From Saururus chinensis (taxonomy: Eukaryota; Streptophyta; Magnoliopsida; Piperales; Saururaceae), in assembly GCA_035235625.1 (NCBI GenBank), contig CP141140.1, forward strand, positions 13,660,685 to 13,724,684: 64,000 nt of DNA, in the 5' to 3' direction. Shown piece after piece: positions 25,691 through 38,444 of the stretch. The notes beneath the pieces are model-generated. The model made no database searches. It worked only from the letters and a program-made list of their open reading frames with translations, and was not told the DNA's origin. The number at the start of each line of letters is the position of its first letter. Positions within the stretch are counted from its first letter, which is position 1. Position numbers and translations under genes: made by a program.

Positions 25691-27208
25691 AATTGTCTCC
25701 CTCTGTTCCTCACGTACCATCATCACAGGTGTTTACTCCCTCTGTTCCACATTAATAATCCCATTTGGGTTTTCGAAATGAACTAATTATTTCATTTTAA
25801 GCAAAACCAAATCAGAATATTAAGGTTATACAGATAGAGAATATTACTCTGCACTTACAGTAGAGATGACCATTCATTTATCGAAAGGTACGTGCATCTA
25901 TGAGGCCATGCAGCTAAATCAGCAATTACAGTGGTAGATATTGCATTGAGATACAATCAGAACTAAGATTTTTCATCCAACAAAACTCTGTTATTTACTT
26001 CATCAATTAGTTCGGAAATTTATGCTCAACATGTGTAAGGAGGCCCACGGTTTCCAGCCGGACTGCCAGACATGCAAATTTTGTTGATAGATGATTTGCC
26101 GTACACATCTCAAATAATCAGAGGATATTAAATGGAGACGGGCGTCATTTGTATAAGAATGAGGGACATTGATGCCAGTCCTCGGAAAAATAAGCGAGTG
26201 GAGGAGGGGCTGGTGGCCTTTGTAATCTTCTTTGCATTCAGACCGTTGCTGCCATGACAAGGAGGTTTGTTGGGGCTGTCCTTTTGCACCTAAAGAAAAA
26301 AACGATTGGTTGGTTTTGCTACTGACTTTTAACGTATTCTATCACGCTAGTCGCTCGGAGTAGATGACTGTGGTTGGATTTGTAACAACTAACAGAAAGA
26401 CTACGTATCCATGCTCAAGTCACCCGGAGATAATAAATTTAATAGGGCCAATAGATATTCATCATCTGAACTGTTGTATGTCAAATTGTTCAATAGAAAA
26501 ATCTTGTCTCAATTAAAATAACCAGAGCATTGAAGTCACACAACCCGGGATCACATCTTTCTTAGATTCTATAACCAGCATTTTTTTTGTTTTACTTATT
26601 CATGCGTTTTTTAAGCTGAAATGTATTGGATAGTGTTTTGGGTGCAGATACACATTACATAGCTTGAAAATGCATGTTTGTTTGTCGCATTGAGAATGAA
26701 CTGGGTTTAATATCGAAGTATGAAGCATTTCAGTGACATCAGGTAGCTAGAGGGGAGGAAAGTTAACAACCTTATTTGCTAGCTCTTGTTAATAATGCTT
26801 CTGCCGTTGTAGCTTGTTTCATCTTGAGAATCAGGAAAAAGGAGAAGATCCACCATCACCTCTATCCATGGAAAAGGTTTTCAAGATATACTATATTTAA
26901 AATCTTGGTCAGATATTTTTAGTTGTGACGTTGATAACAGTGATAATTTAGATAATAGGACATTATCATCTACAATTTGCCTGTCCTTATTAAACTACCA
27001 TTATTGTAAGCAGTGGGAATAATTTAAGATAATTATAGTAATTCATAACATTACACGACTGGGACATTTCATTGGGGGAGTTTGTCTCTAGTCAAATTAT
27101 GGGAAAGATTAACATCCACCAACAGTTTTTTCAATTAAAACTACAAAAATAAGAGTTTACCATGCCCAGTTGCCTTAAGAGCTACGTTTCTTTCTGGCCT
27201 AAAACCAC
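24965..27208. other. Spacer upstream of the NAC gene
   Basis: It contains a Stowaway-like terminal sequence near 25733 (TACTCCCTCTGTTCCACATT) without a clear partner, and a TA microsatellite. The last few hundred bases presumably hold the NAC promoter; no other gene is seen. Confidence 0.5.
25645..25682. repeat. (TA)n microsatellite
   Basis: About 18 uninterrupted TA units. Confidence 0.95.
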
Positions 27209-27216
27209 TATTTAAA
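27209..27216 (+). promoter_or_regulatory. Likely TATA box of the NAC gene
   Basis: CCACTATTTAAAGG, with a pyrimidine-rich stretch (TCCTTCCCCCTCCCAG) 10-25 bases downstream, as in many plant core promoters. It implies a 5' leader of about 440 bases before the ATG at 27689, containing a few very short upstream ATG frames. Confidence 0.5.
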
Positions 27217-27688
27217 GGCCTCCTTCCCCCTCCCAGTTTTCTTTTCTTCTTAACAACATCTCAGAGTCAAGTCTGTTCAGGTTCGAGACCTTTTCAGTCC
27301 TGAACAGCCGCCTTTCTCAGCTCTCTCTCTTACTTTCATGTCTCTTTAATTCTTCTCAGACCCAATAGCAGCTTTCACCTTCATCTGATCGACTTGTCTG
27401 ACTTTTATATGGTGGCCTATCTACCCATTTGGAAAACAAAAGCTTTTATAGGTCAGGATTGACATAGGATTCATCCGGCTTGAATTTGAAATTGGAGCTT
27501 ACTGGCCTCCTTCCGGTGCAGTTTCCTTGGTTTTTAGGGCCAGAATTTCCAACATCCTACCAATAGACGTATATGAATTTTCTTAACAGACAACGATTTC
27601 TTGTGTTCCTCGATTTCGTAGGCCGTGTATAGAAGAAACTCTTCTCTCTTCCGGGTTTGTGTTGATTTTGCACCAGGCGTTTTAAGCA

Positions 27689-29010
27689 ATGGAAAATTGC
27701 CCTACTATGGACAAAGGTGAAGACCATATAGAACTGCCTCCGGGCTTCCGATTCCACCCGACAGACGAAGAGCTCATAACCCACTACCTTTCGAAAAAGG
27801 TTCTTGACAGTGGCTTCATTGCAAAAGCAATAGGCGAAGTCGACCTGAACAAGTGCGAGCCCTGGGATCTTCCAAGTAAGTCTTCCGTGGCTAGATTGCT
27901 ATTTTGTTGTGACAGCTCTTTGAATTTAATTTCTGATTTGTAACTCTCCATTCATCTGTTTTTTAATGCAGGAAGAGCCAAAATGGGAGAAAAGGAGTGG
28001 TACTTCTTCTGTGTAAGAGATAGGAAGTACCCAACTGGATTAAGGACGAACAGGGCCACTGAATCTGGCTACTGGAAAGCTACGGGGAAAGATAAGGAGA
28101 TTTACAGGGGAAAGACCCTAGTTGGTATGAAGAAAACGCTTGTTTTCTACAAAGGGCGGGCTCCCAAGGGAGAGAAAACCAACTGGGTCATGCATGAATA
28201 TCGTTTGGAGGGAAAATTCTCACTGTACAATCTCCCCAAGACTGCAAAAGTATGCATGAATTCCTGTGTCTGATTCTCTTTTATCTTTAATTATGCTTGA
28301 TAATAATATGTTGGTATTATCTTAAATATTTCTTATTAACGAATATTTTATGGTAATTGGGTTTCTCTTCCCTCTGTTCATGGCAGAATGAATGGGTGAT
28401 TTGCCGGGTATTCCAGAAGAACTCCTGTGGGAAGAAGACACATATACCGGGGCTAATGAGGCTGAGCTCACTTAGGGACGACATGGGTCTTCTGCCACCA
28501 TTAATGGAGTCGCCCTACAGCAACTCAATCAAAAGTGCCATGTCCGAGCCGGCCCACGTGACCTGCTTCTCCAACCCTGTGGAAGCCCAGAAAAGCCAAG
28601 AGCAGATGATTGACTCATTCACATCTCCTCTGTTCTTCGCTTCTGAGAATCCTTCCAATATTCCACCCTCCTCATTGATTCTACCCAAAACCTCATATCC
28701 CGCCTCCATGTACACAAACCAGGGAGTCTCAAGCATTGGAAGTTTCCATTACTCAAACTCTGCTCTGATGTCAGATCAATCAATTCTGAGGGCTTTGTTG
28801 GAAGGCCATGGATCCGGCACGAAGCAGAACTCCAGAGCAGAGAAGGAGATGGTCAGCCTGTCACAGGAGACAGGGCTTACCACAGACATGAACGCTGAAA
28901 TCTCCTCCGTAGTATCCCATCATGAGATGGGTCGGAGGTGTTTTGAAGAGCAAGAAGACCCATCGACTACTGCAGGGCCTGTTGACATCGACTGCCTCTG
29001 GACCTACTAA
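27689..29010 (+). CDS. NAC-domain transcription factor, ANAC100/ORE1-like clade (miR164 target type)
   Basis: Three exons, 27689-27875, 27972-28249 and 28387-29010, with GT-AG introns, give 362 residues. The NAC domain spans about residues 14-167. Subdomain A is [20 protein letters not shown] is [17 protein letters not shown] is [20 protein letters not shown] is [18 protein letters not shown], and E is [11 protein letters not shown]. The intron positions are those usual for NAC genes. The variable C-terminal half has [10 protein letters not shown], which encodes the miR164 site, and ends [11 protein letters not shown], as in the ANAC079/087/092/100 group. Family knowledge: these bind CACG-core promoters as dimers in the nucleus and act in leaf senescence, ageing and organ development. 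The gene is complete and intact. The exact orthologue within the clade cannot be set without a tree. Confidence 0.93.
28553..28573 (+). promoter_or_regulatory. miR164 complementary site in the third NAC exon
   Basis: The 21 bases end in ACCTGCTTCTCCA (28561-28573). Compared with perfect complementarity to conserved plant miR164 there are three mismatches: the two 5'-most target positions, which pair with the miRNA 3' end, and the ninth. The seed-pairing side and the bases around the cleavage position (10/11 of the miRNA) match. The site sits in the codons for HVTCFSN, as in known miR164-cleaved NAC mRNAs. Cleavage is inferred. Confidence 0.85.
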
Positions 29011-30515
29011 GAAGAGAAAACAGGAAGAAGCTGAACAGGAGAAGAGCATAATTAGTTATTAGATTTATTAAAAAATACTCTTAGTATTAAGTGTATATTA
29101 TGGCTTGTGTATAAATATAAAGGACTCGGAATAACTGGGCACCGGAACAAGCGCCATATCTTCATGTACTGAAAAAAATAAGATTTTATACTATAATTAT
29201 TATTTTTTGTATCTGGTAGCCTTGTTAGCATCTGATGAGACGATTTCTGCGTGCAAATATATTAAGATAACTGAGATTTCTTCATTGGAACTGATCCGAA
29301 TTGTTACTATTATTATATTCATATTTTTATGCATATTTTATTATTATAAAAAATTATATAAGTAATTCAGTTGCTATGATTATAATACTATTTCATGACG
29401 TAGTCATTGTTCTCGGATTTCACTGTCTCTTGCAAGGTTGCTTTCGAGGCCTTCCAGGAATTTTTTTATATAAAATTTCTGTGAGTTTCATGACTCGTTA
29501 CTCTCAGTCCGGTAATTTTGTGGTTTTTGATGGAGTTTATTCTTGTCAAAGAATCGTCTTTTTCAGAGTTTGATTTTTGGCCATAACTTAGTTTTTGGAC
29601 TTTGTTTCGAAGTCTTTTCTTCACGGATTAAGCTTACGAAGGAGATCTAAAAACATGTCTATTTTCATATATGTGTGAGTCTAGGCATAATTGGAACGTT
29701 GAATCGAGATCTGATGACACCTCCGACTTTGTTCGTTGTTATATCAAAATTGGATAGCACTTAATGCTCCGTTTTCTTTATCCTTTTCAAAAAAGGAAAT
29801 TCCCCACTGGATCCAGTGGATTCTTGATTGTGCTCATGCAGCCTAGCTCATGTATACGGGTCTTTTATTTTATTTTTGTCAATTTAATAAATATATATTA
29901 ATTTTCACACAGGCTCAATTGTGCATTTTAATATAGGTTTCATTTATTAGTGTATTATTACCATGGTATTCTCGATAAAATAAAAATAAAATAAAGAGTT
30001 AACATCGTCGTAGAAAAGAGATCTTTAGTTTATTTTTTTTGTATCTTAGATTCCAACCTCCTCATTCCTAAGCTTCAATTATTTTTTGCAAGCAATGGCC
30101 ATTGTCATTGAAATATTTTACTTTTCAAGAGAATGTTAAACTTCTTAGTGGTTATTCAGGTGTTAATTTTTTAGAAATGGAAATAAATTTTTTTAGAATT
30201 AATACTAATAATTTACTTCATATTAAAAAGTATTTTTAGTAATAAATTTTTTAGAATAAATTCGGATATCACATCAAACCCATTTTTAAAACTTTAAATT
30301 AATATATCTTCATCTCTCTCTTAAACTCGGATATGTACATTTTTTATATTATTGCGCTCCTAAATTCAAATCGTATTAAATAAGGTAAAAATTTTATATA
30401 ATTCTTAAAAAAAGTTAAAAATATATATAATTCTAAAATTGAGTAAAAAAAACTCTAATGATTTTTAAAAATGCTCGCTTAAAATGAAAAAAAAAATTCA
30501 ATTAGAATTGAATTA

Positions 30516-30565
<50 letters not shown>

Positions 30566-32940
30566 CCAAATAAATATAATATATTATACATTAAATAAAT
30601 AAAATTCTAAAATAAAAAATATATAATTTTAAAATACTATCAAGAATGTATACATATTATATGTATAAATATAGATTAAATAAAATAAATAGAAGGTAAA
30701 GTATTAATCAAACAAATGTCCCCTTGCTTGCTATAGTTAGGATATCAATAATTTAAAATTATATATAAATAATTGTAAGTAATATATGAATCCAATTATA
30801 CTAGCAATTAAGAATTCAAATATCATAAATTTAATATTAGGTTATTAATTAGGGAAGACATTGGTATCAAAGAACCTTGTGTTAGACAACGAAACTTTCA
30901 TATTCAAGACCAGTTTGATAGGTAATCTCATTTAATAGAGATCATTGACAACTTCCAAATAGGTTAAAAAATATGTAAATCTAAATATGAGTCATATAAG
31001 TATAAAACAAAAACTTATTATCAACAAGAGTATTTTATGTGTGGGACCTATAAAAGAAATTGAAAAAAAGTACTATAGTGGATCTCATTTAATAAAGCTC
31101 ATTGGGAACTTTGTAATTATATAAAAAATACGTGAATTTGAATTTATAATTATAAGATATAATCTTATACAATTAAAAGTAATATAAGTTAAAAAGTAGG
31201 GTTTATATTGTATCAGCAATTAATATTACGCTAACATGTGATAATCATATAAAAGAATTTAATTAAATATTTGTACACTTTAGTAATGTATAAATTCAAA
31301 CTGTACAAAGGGTATTATATAAAATGTGAAAGTAATTAGTCACAGATTTATATAATAGTATGATATGATTATTAAATATATATGAAGTAGAAAAAAATAA
31401 ACCCCCAAAAAAGAATATATAACAAAAGGTAAAAAATACCCCCTCTATTTTACATTATTTATTCATATTTTAAAAAATAGAATATTTAAAAAATTAATTT
31501 ATTAATGAGAATGACATCAAACCGTTGAACAATATGTGATCAAAAGAAAAAAAGGTAAAAAATTGGTGGGGAATAATTTAATAATGTACTAGACTTACAA
31601 TATAAAATGCAGTAGTCATAATCAACACCACGGGAACAAGTGATTCTCTCGCAGCACTTCCACCATTGAAACCTGGGATTCGAGAGGAACCACCGTACAA
31701 GGGGCCCGACAGAAATGGTCCCAGCTTGACACACGCCCCCATAATCATCAACCTAACAGACGTACTTGTATGGGAAGAGACTGTGAAATGCTGACACTAG
31801 GGCCCACTGTTTACATCTCAATTTTGTTGTGTCCCACTTCAATGGGACCCCACCGGAGCCCACAGACCAATGACAAGTCTTATCATCGCCACCAACTTAG
31901 GACCTGAAAGAAGCTAGCGTTGCGGGTTCCCACTTCCTACTCGATGATGCGATGCCTGTGGTGAGCAAAATAATTCAATTTTATATTTAAAAAATATTCG
32001 TTTTTGTAAGTGCCAATTATTCCCTAATCTACCCCCCTTAATAATATCTCGAAACAAACTCTACAGACATGCACGCCAATCCCATCTCCTCCGCCACAAA
32101 CAAAAAAATATCCTAATTCCCATTTCCGGCAATTACGTATCTTCCGGGTCTTCCCATTTATTCTCATAATTATCAAATTTATATGGGGGTGTTGTCTTTT
32201 AAATTATCTAATTATTCAGTAACACCTAATGTTTCTTTGAGGTTGTTTAATGGCCAAGATCTTGCGGCGATGTGAACGTGTTAGAAGAAAAAAAAAACAA
32301 TATTTTAAATCCATCACCACCGTGATTGGAATATTCATGTTGGAGGCTCTTGTAAATTATGCAACCATGGAAAACAACGTTAAGGCAGCATGATTTGTGC
32401 TTAATGACCTTATGTAAATGGAAAACGATAACACTACATTAAATTTGTATAATAAAATTTTAAAGTAGTGAGTTTTTGTTGAACAATGAAAAATTGGGTT
32501 ATGGAAGGCCCACTTTTAATGTTTATAACAAAAATACGTCACCTTATGAATATATATATATATATATATATAGATATGGTAGCCAGGGGGGTTTAGGGTT
32601 CCCAGCCTATAATATTTGGCCATATGGCCTTTTTAATTTACTTTTTTACCCCTTTTAAGCTAATTTTCTGGCGCCATCCCTGATGCATGGCTATTAAATG
32701 CATCCTACATAAATATAGAGTTTTTTAATTAAAAATTTCATCATTATAAGCTACTTTGAAAAGCTGTTGAAATAATAAGGTCCAAAATATGATACAAATC
32801 GCTGGTTTGGCGAGTGGTTGAACGATGGCGACTCTGGCTGCGTTTTACTTATAAGCTCAACCATAATCTCATGGTTCGAGGAACTTGGTGGGCATTTTAG
32901 TAAAATTTTAAATTCCTAAATCTAGATACTATAAGAGGGC
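29011..32940. other. AT-rich spacer downstream of the NAC gene
   Basis: Contains the NAC 3' UTR (first 150-200 bases), low-complexity AT-rich DNA, and two diverged copies of an element starting ATCTCATTTAATAAAGCTCAT at about 30925 and 31080. A minus-strand frame near 31740-31600 with a possible donor was noted but has no recognised family. Confidence 0.5.
30519..30563. repeat. (AT)n microsatellite
   Basis: About 22 AT units. A shorter TA run lies at about 32548-32572. Confidence 0.95.
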
Positions 32941-33480
32941 ATATTCGTCATCCGAGTTTACCCATCGTCACCCGAATCAAAGGCGGAGCCAACCGGAGGG
33001 CACGTGGCGTCCAGGCCCCGCTCCAGGCTCAGCTCGTGCAAGCGTAAGCTGACACGACAACTCATCCCCCAATTTGGTGACGTCACCCATTCGAAAGCGA
33101 CTGGCACGGAGCGGCCGCACTTGTCGCTCCCCCCGACACGTCAATAACCGCTCCCAGCGCAGCCGTGTGGGGACCATATCCACGTCATACAAGGATATCC
33201 CACGTGGCAGGCTAGGGCCGGCGCCACGGACATTCTCTCCCTCCTTGGACCTTTGTGATTGGGATAGCACCCTACTTTTACCTCAAAATTTCGTCTATAC
33301 CACCAATCCGGCAATCCCATCAGAACCATACCGTAGACGCCCATTTATTGGACAGCGCTTCTGACGTCAGCATGACCTTACCGAGTCTGTTGCGGAAGGC
33401 GGGCCCCATCGACAGAAACGGTTTGCTGCGTTCGCACTCGTCGTGTTTCCTTGTCCCGTGGGGCCCGCCGTTTTAAGATC
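32941..33480. promoter_or_regulatory. GC-rich island with G-box motifs
   Basis: A 540-bp CpG-rich patch in AT-rich DNA with GCACGTGGC (about 33000) and CCACGTGGC (about 33200), plus ACGTCA/TGACGTCA-type cores near 33077 and 33361. These are G-box/ABRE and TGA-type bZIP sites. Short frames are open on both strands, as expected from GC content alone. It may be a promoter whose gene I cannot recognise, or a relic. Confidence 0.4.
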
Positions 33481-36334
33481 AGCTATTAATTACCTGCCAT
33501 AAACTGATAAGATTCTGCCTTATCTTTGTAATTATACCTCCATCCGGTTTGATTAGTTAAACCCGTGGGTGGCCCACGGGCCCCATTAGTGCTTGAAGTC
33601 ATACGGGTAGGCCAAAGTTCTACGTGATTTGTCATGATTACTTTTTGTGTATGACTACATTAATCTCTAAGCTTTCCACTTAGTGGAAGATGATGTATTT
33701 CGTGTAGCCAAATGGGGTTTGATTATGCAGTTGTGGTGGCCCTTAAGATTTCGATTGTCTTAATCATAATTAATTAGGTAAATTAATCCGACCCGTGTGT
33801 GGTTGTACGTGAGGTGAAAGATCCACCTCTAGATTTAGCAGCCTAGTCGAAAAAGCTAAGGCTTTTATATTTAGAAAATATTTGTGGCTAAGCAATTAAG
33901 CATCAACCTAACTAACACTGTTGACACTAATTTGGCGTTAAGTGTGAGCTTAACACGCGTATAGTTGCGCACTTCCTCGAGTAATCCCATACTAGCACAC
34001 TGAATGTGTATTTACTCTTAAAGCATGCATCACCCTTATGAAATTAAGCCAGCGGTTAGTATGTGATTAAGACTGCTTATCATCTTCTAATCTCCAGCGG
34101 AAGTTATTTCCACAATAGAGTCCAAGCTTGGAAAGGAAAGCAGGCCATATTTTTGACGAGCATAGGGTCCAAGCTTGGAAAGGAAAGCAGGCCATCTTTT
34201 TGACCAGCCGTGATTATGTTAGCCATCTTCAAATGCCCGAGTAATTAATTAAGATCACCCAAATTCCTCTTGCCAGTTGTCATGCGAATCAGAATGACGG
34301 AGTATGTACCGAAATTTAAGTTCCCCAGTTAACGTCTTGTTAAATCAGTTCCTAATAACACCTGGTACGTCATTAGGAGGTAAGTAGTTTTCCGTTCTAT
34401 ATGCACTCAAGTCGTACGTATGATTTGTGAATAAGGAAGATTTCAAACATCAAATGGTGCATGTTGTATATAGCCGTAATATATATAGGCAGAAACCTTT
34501 CACAGCTGTTGCATGCAATATGAACATAGAAGCCAAAACCTCCATATATACGTATCCAGTTCAAAGATGATTCGTGAGTAATGATGATATATTCCCTAAT
34601 ACGAAGGTCGCCATTCATCATCTAATCTCTTCACTGCAGTGGACTCGATTGTCAGGGGCACTGAAGGAGAAGAGGCTGCCATTTTTGTAACTATTTGACA
34701 AGGGATCACAAGTGAGGAGGGTCTGTCATTATCAGGTGATGGGGGGAAATCATGGTCACTTACCAAGATGGGGTACCTCAAAATGTGAATGGGGCCATCA
34801 ATGGAGCTGCCTTTTGAGTGATGGCCACCCTTCCATATATGGATAAAAAATGATGATGGGTCTGTGAGTTAGGTTGATGGGGATGTCCCTAGACAGGTGG
34901 AGAGAGCTTCTTTGTCACTTTGGCCAAAGGAGAATAATGGTAATATTCTTTTGGAGCCGAGACGAGAAGAATAGTTTGAATTGTAGTTGCACTTCAGTGG
35001 GGGAGAGTCAAAAGAGGGGGAAGTAGGGGGGTGTTTAGGGTTGGGTTCATTGCATTTTATCAGCTCTTGGATTTCTCTCAAGAGCTAAATTCCCTGTCTC
35101 TATCAGTTGTGCCAATAAGCTTTTGGCTGAAACTTCATGTGTGTCAATGGGCCCATTGACACGTGTATGGGACCAGGGGCACGTGGCAACCACACCTATT
35201 TGTCGGTCAACAAGTACAACTGGCAAAGGATTGGGAGATTGCTTATAAAATAATCAGGCAGTATTCATGTTTTACGTCTTTTTCTTTGTTTGAGAAGGGC
35301 ATTATTGTTCATGCTTTAAGCACATGGTAGTGACCTTTCGGATTAGTGCAATCTCATTGACTCTGAATTTTTCTTTTTATCTTCTAGAACACAATTAACC
35401 GGCCGGTCATGACTCCTATGAAGATGAAATTAAAGTGCCGCGAATCTTGCCAGAAAGGCTACCCCATTGTCCATGTCACTGGACTAGTAGAAGTCACGAT
35501 AAACATTTAACACTTAGAATCTTCATGGGAAGAGGTATTTCTATTTTTCTTTAACAAGAGCTTATCGTAAAGTAAGTATATGAACCATTGTGCACGTAAA
35601 TATAAGTGATACTTATATTAATATATGTTAGTATGTACTATGTACGTCATTGATCTTATAGATGAATAACTTTTATGTGTACTTTACGATGGTCTCATTG
35701 TCAGTGGAACATAAAGAATACTTCCCATCTTCATACTACTTCTAATAAAATTATACATTTAAACTATAGATGGGTGGTTGTTTGCACCAAATGCATGCAG
35801 ATTGCAATTATATGAAGGCACCTGATCACAAACCCAAATTAGCTCTGGTCCAACTAATTAAGTACTCCTATGAGTTATCTCCCAGGCTAGGTGTGACTAA
35901 CCCAATAGAGCCACAATATATATATCTTCGGCCTCAATTTTGTTAAATTTAAGAGGTTAAGTATTTAAAAAAAAGTATCATAAGCTTATTGATGTGGGAT
36001 TCACCATTCAATAAAAACCATCATTTTTTTTAAATATAGCTATTAATATATGATAAAGGGAGTGATGAGCTTATTTTATTTTAATCTACTATGAACACTA
36101 TATATACATCTATACAAAACTAAACATAGGATATACAAAGGGTTCACCGCAAAGGGTTTGATTGCAGAAATACAACACACATAGGGTTTGGTTGCAGAAA
36201 TACCACACACATACTAGGGACAGACCATTGCAATGTTGCAATCAATACTTATTTAGTCCAACCACACACATACTTAAATTGCTAATCCTGTTTGGTTTAG
36301 CTGTCATGTGTTTAGGTTGTGTCCATTAGAAAAA
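33481..36334. other. Spacer; possible isolated promoter at 35155-35255
   Basis: Two G-boxes (GACACGTGTA and GGCACGTGGC, about 35157-35187) stand about 60 bases before TATAAAATA (35243-35251) on the plus strand, a promoter-like layout. Downstream only a 33-codon frame (starting about 35408, MTPMKMKLKC...) is found, so no gene is called. Otherwise there is nothing assignable. Confidence 0.35.
34121..34214. repeat. 47-bp tandem duplication
   Basis: TCCAAGCTTGGAAAGGAAAG begins at 34121 and again at 34168, followed in both by CAGGCCAT and TTTTTGAC. The copies differ at only a few positions. Confidence 0.9.
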
Positions 36335-36336
36335 TA

Positions 36337-36533
36337 TTCTATTCGTCCTATATTAATAGCTATTTTTAAAAATTAGTTGTTTTTATTCAATGATGAAGCT
36401 CACATATAAGAGAAAGAAAAATAAATTTATAATATTTTTTAATTACTTAATCACTTAAATTTAATAAAATAATACTATTAATATGAAACGAATTTTTTAG
36501 CCAAATAGAGCTATTAATTTAGGATGGAGGGAA
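36337..36533. mobile_element. Stowaway-like MITE with TA duplication
   Basis: The ends TTCTATTCGTCCTATATTAA and the reverse complement TTCCCTCCATCCTAAATTAA are inverted repeats continuing into ATAGCT. TA stands at both borders (36335-36336 and 36534-36535). At 197 bp with no ORF it fits a Tc1/mariner-mobilised MITE. Confidence 0.75.
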
Positions 36534-36787
36534 TAAATTTTATTTTAAAACTTTTTATATACATATAAGTGTATTATTGTTTTTAATAATTAATTTATTA
36601 TAAATTAATTACTTTTTAAAAGATAAAATTTATTTTTATAATAAACTAGACCCATCCCACTAGCCATGTGAAGTGTTCCCACAAGAGTCCAAGATCTCTT
36701 TCTCCTACAAAAATAGGTGCCTTTGGAGCTTGAATTAACCTAAGTAGTTATATCATATCTCAAAACTCGTTTCCTAATTAATTAATA

Positions 36788-36962
36788 CTACCTCTAAATA
36801 GTGATTTTTATTAAATAGTAAAACCCACATTTAAGATCAAGAAAATAAGCTTATAACACTTTTTTTTAAATATTTAATCCTTTAAATTTAACAAAATAGA
36901 GCATTTAATATAGAACGAACTTTCTTCCTAAATAAAGCTATTAATTTAGGATAAAAAAGTAG
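36788..36962. mobile_element. Second copy of the same MITE family
   Basis: It shares the inner sequence (AAACCCACATTTAAGATCAAG, TTTAAATTTAACAAAATAGAG-like) and the right end CTATTAATTTAGGAT with the copy 250 bp upstream. TA lies at both borders (36786-36787 and 36963-36964). The left end has lost part of the terminal repeat. Confidence 0.65.
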
Positions 36963-36964
36963 TA

Positions 36965-37805
36965 TTCATCTCCCCCTTCTTCGCAAATATGCTATTTTCA
37001 TTGACTCTCACAGTGGGCTTGGGCTCAAACCTAACAATCCATCAAAACCCAAATCCAAGTTGCATGGTGGGCTCAAATAACATAATATAAAATTTTTGTT
37101 TGGCTCCTTTCAACATCATTTGGCCACCCACGTAGTAGTGAATTCACAGAATTATACGAAGTTTGCCATTTCATTTCATGGCTCGGCAGGGTTAAATTAT
37201 AGAAGGCTAATTTCACGGACTCGACAGATTTACCACTTTCATCGACCCAGTTGTGTAATGGTCACATGTATTTTACTTCATCCTAAGTGATACCATTTGG
37301 TTCAGCATCATCAACACACTAATTATAAGAAAATAACTTCTAATGGAAACTTAATTAGAGATCATAAATTTTGGACTGAAACTGAGAATGTTCTGCCAGA
37401 TTCTTTGTATTGTTATCTGTATTGATCTACCTAATCACTATGCGTATATGTAATGATTTGGCATTAGTAAAAAAAAGACACACAAAGAAAGAAAACAAAG
37501 AGATGAATCAGACTTTTCATTCAGTCATCGAGAAAGCACTGTGCCATAGCACCTGATTATGTAGAATCATATCAACTAGTGACGCATCCGCTCAGTAAGA
37601 AAATTGGTGAAGACCTTTGCCATGGCCATGAGGTTTTCCAGGTTGTCGCACTCATATGTTTGGACCCCGAAAACCAGTTGAAATTATCACCATAACAGCT
37701 AGCAGTCGAAATTACTTAATTTTTCCATAACAGTATCACATTAATGTTTCAGCACCACCCAAACGGGCCTACATTTAAAAAAAAAAAGGTGATAAGTATT
37801 GCAAC
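36965..37805. other. Spacer with a possible terminal-exon relic
   Basis: A minus-strand frame of 36 codons ends at 37576 (TYECDNLENLMAMAKVF...). It reads like real protein, but I see no start, acceptor site or family. Otherwise this is non-coding spacer. Confidence 0.3.
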
Positions 37806-38165
37806 TAGGGGTGACCAGGGGCCGCCTTGGCCACCCCGGGCTTTGGCCCGGCCTACTAAATGAGGAGCTGCAGATAGCTGATTTTGGGTTGTGGCCTGTG
37901 CGATCTGTAGGGAGCAAGCTAGGGCCGGGCTAATCTGGCCAGCGGGGCAGAGCCGCGCTGGGCCACGGCCACCCAGACCTACGGCTAGGAGAGAGTGGCC
38001 ACTACCTAGAGAGCCTGGCTACTGCCAGGAGAGAGCAGTTGTGGCCAGTGTTTTTTTTTTTATATATATAAAGTTGGGAGTTGGGGCAGAGTTGGGGCTG
38101 AGCGGACCACGGGCTATGCCGGGCTCCCCTTCCCCCATCGGACCGGGCCCAATCTAGCCCACCTT
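37806..38165. mobile_element. GC-rich TAGGG-ended repeat (hAT-like, partial)
   Basis: Starts TAGGGGTGACCAGGGGCC and is filled with GGCCCGG/CCGGGCC words. The right side (GACCGGGCCCAATCTAGCCC) resembles an inverted end, but no 8-bp duplication was found. The likeness is to the elements at 6130 and 24223. Confidence 0.4.
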
Positions 38166-38444
38166 ACAAGGAGGGACATGGAAAAGAGATTCTCGTGTAT
38201 GTTGTTAGTTAGGACCCACCTTACTTATCTAATTAAAGGTAGTGTAAAACCTATAATATATAGAAATAGGGTGTAACAGTATCATTATCCTCAAGGAAAC
38301 CTTCTCATGGTGGAAACTTATACCTTATCATATTTGTGAGACTGCAAATAATGGCAGTAATGAGTTGTGACTAGTAGCTCGAAGAATCGAGAAAGGAGGT
38401 CCCAACATGATTTTGAATAAGCCAGTGAGAAGAGATTTCACAAG

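Noticed and set aside
32800-32890. tRNA- or SINE-like A box (TGGCGAGTGG) and B box (GGTTCGAGG)
   Set aside because: The spacing is too long, the B box lacks the conserved C pair, and no cloverleaf, poly-A tail or target duplication is seen.
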